Positions 58,001 to 64,000 of a stretch of 64,000 bases of DNA are shown piece by piece. A program made the translations under genes and the position numbers. The stretch is taken from NCBI RefSeq assembly GCF_037975245.1, contig NC_092573.1, positions 26,716,765-26,780,764 on the forward strand, written 5' to 3'. The number at the start of each line of letters is the position of its first letter. Position 1 is the first letter of the stretch. The stretch is from Apostichopus japonicus (Eukaryota > Echinodermata > Holothuroidea > Aspidochirotida > Stichopodidae). Below the pieces are notes generated by a model, which saw only the letters and a list, made by a program, of their open reading frames with translations, ran no database searches and was not told the origin of the DNA.

Positions 58001-61000
58001 GTTAGGGTTAGGGTTAGGGTTAGGGTTAGGGTTAGGGTTAGGGTTAGGGTTAGGGTTAGGGTTAGGGTTAGGGTTAGGGTTAGGGTTAGGGTTAGGGTTA
58101 GGGTTAGGGTTAGGGTTAGGGTTAGGGTTAGGGTTAGGGTTAGGGTTAGGGTTAGGGTTAGGGTTAGGGTTAGGGTTAGGGTTAGGGTTAGGGTTAGGGT
58201 TAGGGTTAGGGTTAGGGTTAGGGTTAGGGTTAGGGTTAGGGTTAGGGTTAGGGTTAGGGTTAGGGTTAGGGTTAGGGTTAGGGTTAGGGTTAGGGTTAGG
58301 GTTAGGGTTAGGGTTAGGGTTAGGGTTAGGGTTAGGGTTAGGGTTAGGGTTAGGGTTAGGGTTAGGGTTAGGGTTAGGGTTAGGGTTAGGGTTAGGGTTA
58401 GGGTTAGGGTTAGGGTTAGGGTTAGGGTTAGGGTTAGGGTTAGGGTTAGGGTTAGGGTTAGGGTTAGGGTTAGGGTTAGGGTTAGGGTTAGGGTTAGGGT
58501 TAGGGTTAGGGTTAGGGTTAGGGTTAGGGTTAGGGTTAGGGTTAGGGTTAGGGTTAGGGTTAGGGTTAGGGTTAGGGTTAGGGTTAGGGTTAGGGTTAGG
58601 GTTAGGGTTAGGGTTAGGGTTAGGGTTAGGGTTAGGGTTAGGGTTAGGGTTAGGGTTAGGGTTAGGGTTAGGGTTAGGGTTAGGGTTAGGGTTAGGGTTA
58701 GGGTTAGGGTTAGGGTTAGGGTTAGGGTTAGGGTTAGGGTTAGGGTTAGGGTTAGGGTTAGGGTTAGGGTTAGGGTTAGGGTTAGGGTTAGGGTTAGGGT
58801 TAGGGTTAGGGTTAGGGTTAGGGTTAGGGTTAGGGTTAGGGTTAGGGTTAGGGTTAGGGTTAGGGTTAGGGTTAGGGTTAGGGTTAGGGTTAGGGTTAGG
58901 GTTAGGGTTAGGGTTAGGGTTAGGGTTAGGGTTAGGGTTAGGGTTAGGGTTAGGGTTAGGGTTAGGGTTAGGGTTAGGGTTAGGGTTAGGGTTAGGGTTA
59001 GGGTTAGGGTTAGGGTTAGGGTTAGGGTTAGGGTTAGGGTTAGGGTTAGGGTTAGGGTTAGGGTTAGGGTTAGGGTTAGGGTTAGGGTTAGGGTTAGGGT
59101 TAGGGTTAGGGTTAGGGTTAGGGTTAGGGTTAGGGTTAGGGTTAGGGTTAGGGTTAGGGTTAGGGTTAGGGTTAGGGTTAGGGTTAGGGTTAGGGTTAGG
59201 GTTAGGGTTAGGGTTAGGGTTAGGGTTAGGGTTAGGGTTAGGGTTAGGGTTAGGGTTAGGGTTAGGGTTAGGGTTAGGGTTAGGGTTAGGGTTAGGGTTA
59301 GGGTTAGGGTTAGGGTTAGGGTTAGGGTTAGGGTTAGGGTTAGGGTTAGGGTTAGGGTTAGGGTTAGGGTTAGGGTTAGGGTTAGGGTTAGGGTTAGGGT
59401 TAGGGTTAGGGTTAGGGTTAGGGTTAGGGTTAGGGTTAGGGTTAGGGTTAGGGTTAGGGTTAGGGTTAGGGTTAGGGTTAGGGTTAGGGTTAGGGTTAGG
59501 GTTAGGGTTAGGGTTAGGGTTAGGGTTAGGGTTAGGGTTAGGGTTAGGGTTAGGGTTAGGGTTAGGGTTAGGGTTAGGGTTAGGGTTAGGGTTAGGGTTA
59601 GGGTTAGGGTTAGGGTTAGGGTTAGGGTTAGGGTTAGGGTTAGGGTTAGGGTTAGGGTTAGGGTTAGGGTTAGGGTTAGGGTTAGGGTTAGGGTTAGGGT
59701 TAGGGTTAGGGTTAGGGTTAGGGTTAGGGTTAGGGTTAGGGTTAGGGTTAGGGTTAGGGTTAGGGTTAGGGTTAGGGTTAGGGTTAGGGTTAGGGTTAGG
59801 GTTAGGGTTAGGGTTAGGGTTAGGGTTAGGGTTAGGGTTAGGGTTAGGGTTAGGGTTAGGGTTAGGGTTAGGGTTAGGGTTAGGGTTAGGGTTAGGGTTA
59901 GGGTTAGGGTTAGGGTTAGGGTTAGGGTTAGGGTTAGGGTTAGGGTTAGGGTTAGGGTTAGGGTTAGGGTTAGGGTTAGGGTTAGGGTTAGGGTTAGGGT
60001 TAGGGTTAGGGTTAGGGTTAGGGTTAGGGTTAGGGTTAGGGTTAGGGTTAGGGTTAGGGTTAGGGTTAGGGTTAGGGTTAGGGTTAGGGTTAGGGTTAGG
60101 GTTAGGGTTAGGGTTAGGGTTAGGGTTAGGGTTAGGGTTAGGGTTAGGGTTAGGGTTAGGGTTAGGGTTAGGGTTAGGGTTAGGGTTAGGGTTAGGGTTA
60201 GGGTTAGGGTTAGGGTTAGGGTTAGGGTTAGGGTTAGGGTTAGGGTTAGGGTTAGGGTTAGGGTTAGGGTTAGGGTTAGGGTTAGGGTTAGGGTTAGGGT
60301 TAGGGTTAGGGTTAGGGTTAGGGTTAGGGTTAGGGTTAGGGTTAGGGTTAGGGTTAGGGTTAGGGTTAGGGTTAGGGTTAGGGTTAGGGTTAGGGTTAGG
60401 GTTAGGGTTAGGGTTAGGGTTAGGGTTAGGGTTAGGGTTAGGGTTAGGGTTAGGGTTAGGGTTAGGGTTAGGGTTAGGGTTAGGGTTAGGGTTAGGGTTA
60501 GGGTTAGGGTTAGGGTTAGGGTTAGGGTTAGGGTTAGGGTTAGGGTTAGGGTTAGGGTTAGGGTTAGGGTTAGGGTTAGGGTTAGGGTTAGGGTTAGGGT
60601 TAGGGTTAGGGTTAGGGTTAGGGTTAGGGTTAGGGTTAGGGTTAGGGTTAGGGTTAGGGTTAGGGTTAGGGTTAGGGTTAGGGTTAGGGTTAGGGTTAGG
60701 GTTAGGGTTAGGGTTAGGGTTAGGGTTAGGGTTAGGGTTAGGGTTAGGGTTAGGGTTAGGGTTAGGGTTAGGGTTAGGGTTAGGGTTAGGGTTAGGGTTA
60801 GGGTTAGGGTTAGGGTTAGGGTTAGGGTTAGGGTTAGGGTTAGGGTTAGGGTTAGGGTTAGGGTTAGGGTTAGGGTTAGGGTTAGGGTTAGGGTTAGGGT
60901 TAGGGTTAGGGTTAGGGTTAGGGTTAGGGTTAGGGTTAGGGTTAGGGTTAGGGTTAGGGTTAGGGTTAGGGTTAGGGTTAGGGTTAGGGTTAGGGTTAGG

Positions 61001-64000
61001 GTTAGGGTTAGGGTTAGGGTTAGGGTTAGGGTTAGGGTTAGGGTTAGGGTTAGGGTTAGGGTTAGGGTTAGGGTTAGGGTTAGGGTTAGGGTTAGGGTTA
61101 GGGTTAGGGTTAGGGTTAGGGTTAGGGTTAGGGTTAGGGTTAGGGTTAGGGTTAGGGTTAGGGTTAGGGTTAGGGTTAGGGTTAGGGTTAGGGTTAGGGT
61201 TAGGGTTAGGGTTAGGGTTAGGGTTAGGGTTAGGGTTAGGGTTAGGGTTAGGGTTAGGGTTAGGGTTAGGGTTAGGGTTAGGGTTAGGGTTAGGGTTAGG
61301 GTTAGGGTTAGGGTTAGGGTTAGGGTTAGGGTTAGGGTTAGGGTTAGGGTTAGGGTTAGGGTTAGGGTTAGGGTTAGGGTTAGGGTTAGGGTTAGGGTTA
61401 GGGTTAGGGTTAGGGTTAGGGTTAGGGTTAGGGTTAGGGTTAGGGTTAGGGTTAGGGTTAGGGTTAGGGTTAGGGTTAGGGTTAGGGTTAGGGTTAGGGT
61501 TAGGGTTAGGGTTAGGGTTAGGGTTAGGGTTAGGGTTAGGGTTAGGGTTAGGGTTAGGGTTAGGGTTAGGGTTAGGGTTAGGGTTAGGGTTAGGGTTAGG
61601 GTTAGGGTTAGGGTTAGGGTTAGGGTTAGGGTTAGGGTTAGGGTTAGGGTTAGGGTTAGGGTTAGGGTTAGGGTTAGGGTTAGGGTTAGGGTTAGGGTTA
61701 GGGTTAGGGTTAGGGTTAGGGTTAGGGTTAGGGTTAGGGTTAGGGTTAGGGTTAGGGTTAGGGTTAGGGTTAGGGTTAGGGTTAGGGTTAGGGTTAGGGT
61801 TAGGGTTAGGGTTAGGGTTAGGGTTAGGGTTAGGGTTAGGGTTAGGGTTAGGGTTAGGGTTAGGGTTAGGGTTAGGGTTAGGGTTAGGGTTAGGGTTAGG
61901 GTTAGGGTTAGGGTTAGGGTTAGGGTTAGGGTTAGGGTTAGGGTTAGGGTTAGGGTTAGGGTTAGGGTTAGGGTTAGGGTTAGGGTTAGGGTTAGGGTTA
62001 GGGTTAGGGTTAGGGTTAGGGTTAGGGTTAGGGTTAGGGTTAGGGTTAGGGTTAGGGTTAGGGTTAGGGTTAGGGTTAGGGTTAGGGTTAGGGTTAGGGT
62101 TAGGGTTAGGGTTAGGGTTAGGGTTAGGGTTAGGGTTAGGGTTAGGGTTAGGGTTAGGGTTAGGGTTAGGGTTAGGGTTAGGGTTAGGGTTAGGGTTAGG
62201 GTTAGGGTTAGGGTTAGGGTTAGGGTTAGGGTTAGGGTTAGGGTTAGGGTTAGGGTTAGGGTTAGGGTTAGGGTTAGGGTTAGGGTTAGGGTTAGGGTTA
62301 GGGTTAGGGTTAGGGTTAGGGTTAGGGTTAGGGTTAGGGTTAGGGTTAGGGTTAGGGTTAGGGTTAGGGTTAGGGTTAGGGTTAGGGTTAGGGTTAGGGT
62401 TAGGGTTAGGGTTAGGGTTAGGGTTAGGGTTAGGGTTAGGGTTAGGGTTAGGGTTAGGGTTAGGGTTAGGGTTAGGGTTAGGGTTAGGGTTAGGGTTAGG
62501 GTTAGGGTTAGGGTTAGGGTTAGGGTTAGGGTTAGGGTTAGGGTTAGGGTTAGGGTTAGGGTTAGGGTTAGGGTTAGGGTTAGGGTTAGGGTTAGGGTTA
62601 GGGTTAGGGTTAGGGTTAGGGTTAGGGTTAGGGTTAGGGTTAGGGTTAGGGTTAGGGTTAGGGTTAGGGTTAGGGTTAGGGTTAGGGTTAGGGTTAGGGT
62701 TAGGGTTAGGGTTAGGGTTAGGGTTAGGGTTAGGGTTAGGGTTAGGGTTAGGGTTAGGGTTAGGGTTAGGGTTAGGGTTAGGGTTAGGGTTAGGGTTAGG
62801 GTTAGGGTTAGGGTTAGGGTTAGGGTTAGGGTTAGGGTTAGGGTTAGGGTTAGGGTTAGGGTTAGGGTTAGGGTTAGGGTTAGGGTTAGGGTTAGGGTTA
62901 GGGTTAGGGTTAGGGTTAGGGTTAGGGTTAGGGTTAGGGTTAGGGTTAGGGTTAGGGTTAGGGTTAGGGTTAGGGTTAGGGTTAGGGTTAGGGTTAGGGT
63001 TAGGGTTAGGGTTAGGGTTAGGGTTAGGGTTAGGGTTAGGGTTAGGGTTAGGGTTAGGGTTAGGGTTAGGGTTAGGGTTAGGGTTAGGGTTAGGGTTAGG
63101 GTTAGGGTTAGGGTTAGGGTTAGGGTTAGGGTTAGGGTTAGGGTTAGGGTTAGGGTTAGGGTTAGGGTTAGGGTTAGGGTTAGGGTTAGGGTTAGGGTTA
63201 GGGTTAGGGTTAGGGTTAGGGTTAGGGTTAGGGTTAGGGTTAGGGTTAGGGTTAGGGTTAGGGTTAGGGTTAGGGTTAGGGTTAGGGTTAGGGTTAGGGT
63301 TAGGGTTAGGGTTAGGGTTAGGGTTAGGGTTAGGGTTAGGGTTAGGGTTAGGGTTAGGGTTAGGGTTAGGGTTAGGGTTAGGGTTAGGGTTAGGGTTAGG
63401 GTTAGGGTTAGGGTTAGGGTTAGGGTTAGGGTTAGGGTTAGGGTTAGGGTTAGGGTTAGGGTTAGGGTTAGGGTTAGGGTTAGGGTTAGGGTTAGGGTTA
63501 GGGTTAGGGTTAGGGTTAGGGTTAGGGTTAGGGTTAGGGTTAGGGTTAGGGTTAGGGTTAGGGTTAGGGTTAGGGTTAGGGTTAGGGTTAGGGTTAGGGT
63601 TAGGGTTAGGGTTAGGGTTAGGGTTAGGGTTAGGGTTAGGGTTAGGGTTAGGGTTAGGGTTAGGGTTAGGGTTAGGGTTAGGGTTAGGGTTAGGGTTAGG
63701 GTTAGGGTTAGGGTTAGGGTTAGGGTTAGGGTTAGGGTTAGGGTTAGGGTTAGGGTTAGGGTTAGGGTTAGGGTTAGGGTTAGGGTTAGGGTTAGGGTTA
63801 GGGTTAGGGTTAGGGTTAGGGTTAGGGTTAGGGTTAGGGTTAGGGTTAGGGTTAGGGTTAGGGTTAGGGTTAGGGTTAGGGTTAGGGTTAGGGTTAGGGT
63901 TAGGGTTAGGGTTAGGGTTAGGGTTAGGGTTAGGGTTAGGGTTAGGGTTAGGGTTAGGGTTAGGGTTAGGGTTAGGGTTAGGGTTAGGGTTAGGGTTAGG
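55069..64000 (+). repeat. Terminal telomere, (TTAGGG)n
   Basis: 8,932 bp of TTAGGG with the G-rich strand 5' to 3' towards the right edge, as at a right-hand chromosome end. I count 373 hexamers, one short TTAGG at 57307-57311, then 1,114 hexamers and a partial TTAGG at the edge. I saw no other deviation. The interstitial array, by contrast, is full of TTAGGGGG. The array reaches the window edge, so its true length is unknown. Confidence 0.99.

Overview
This window is the right-hand end of a linear eukaryotic chromosome, almost certainly from an animal. The last 8.9 kb (55069-64000) is a nearly perfect TTAGGG array with its G-rich strand running towards the right edge, as expected of a true right telomere. 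The left part is AT-rich and intron-like, full of microsatellites, minisatellites and short inverted-repeat transposons. A marine invertebrate deuterostome (echinoderm, hemichordate or similar) would fit the repeat style and the intronless SLC35G-type gene, but that is inference.

Region by region. 1-26583 is gene-poor arm sequence. It holds a 0.69-kb tetranucleotide microsatellite, an intact 373-bp hAT-type MITE with a perfect 8-bp target duplication (3265-3653), several minisatellites (110, 26, 38 and about 60 bp units), the decayed remnant of a monocarboxylate-transporter-like gene on the minus strand (two exons between 9577 and 11561 with matching splice phase, a premature TGA and a frameshift), a nested inverted-repeat transposon composite (13788-15137), and the one convincing intact gene, a single-exon 10-TM EamA/DMT transporter of the SLC35G type (20372-21400).

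26584-55068 is a subtelomeric satellite domain: seven macro-units of about 3.25-3.95 kb (one much rearranged, total 7.1 kb) plus a terminal partial unit. Each unit has a short block of 21-bp repeats, an array of 4-9 subrepeats of about 172-205 bp, and a 2.0-2.4 kb body (module B). Module B comes in two sequence subfamilies that are interspersed rather than in simple tandem order. It carries several perfect CRE palindromes, ETS-, YY1-, CCAAT- and E-box-like sites, DR1-like nuclear-receptor sites, a conserved hairpin and a miniature head-to-head telomere motif. No open frame looks like a protein gene.

At 30813-31975 lies a 1.16-kb interstitial telomeric array in the same orientation as the terminal telomere. 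It is preceded by a roughly 200-bp junction sequence otherwise found only next to the terminal telomere (54790-55010). The simplest reading is that 30812/30813 was once the chromosome end and about 23 kb of subtelomere was later added outside it. The most interesting hypothesis is that the satellite body acts as a promoter platform for telomeric transcription (TERRA-like RNA), since the last body points regulatory-site clusters at the telomere; this is inference from motifs only.
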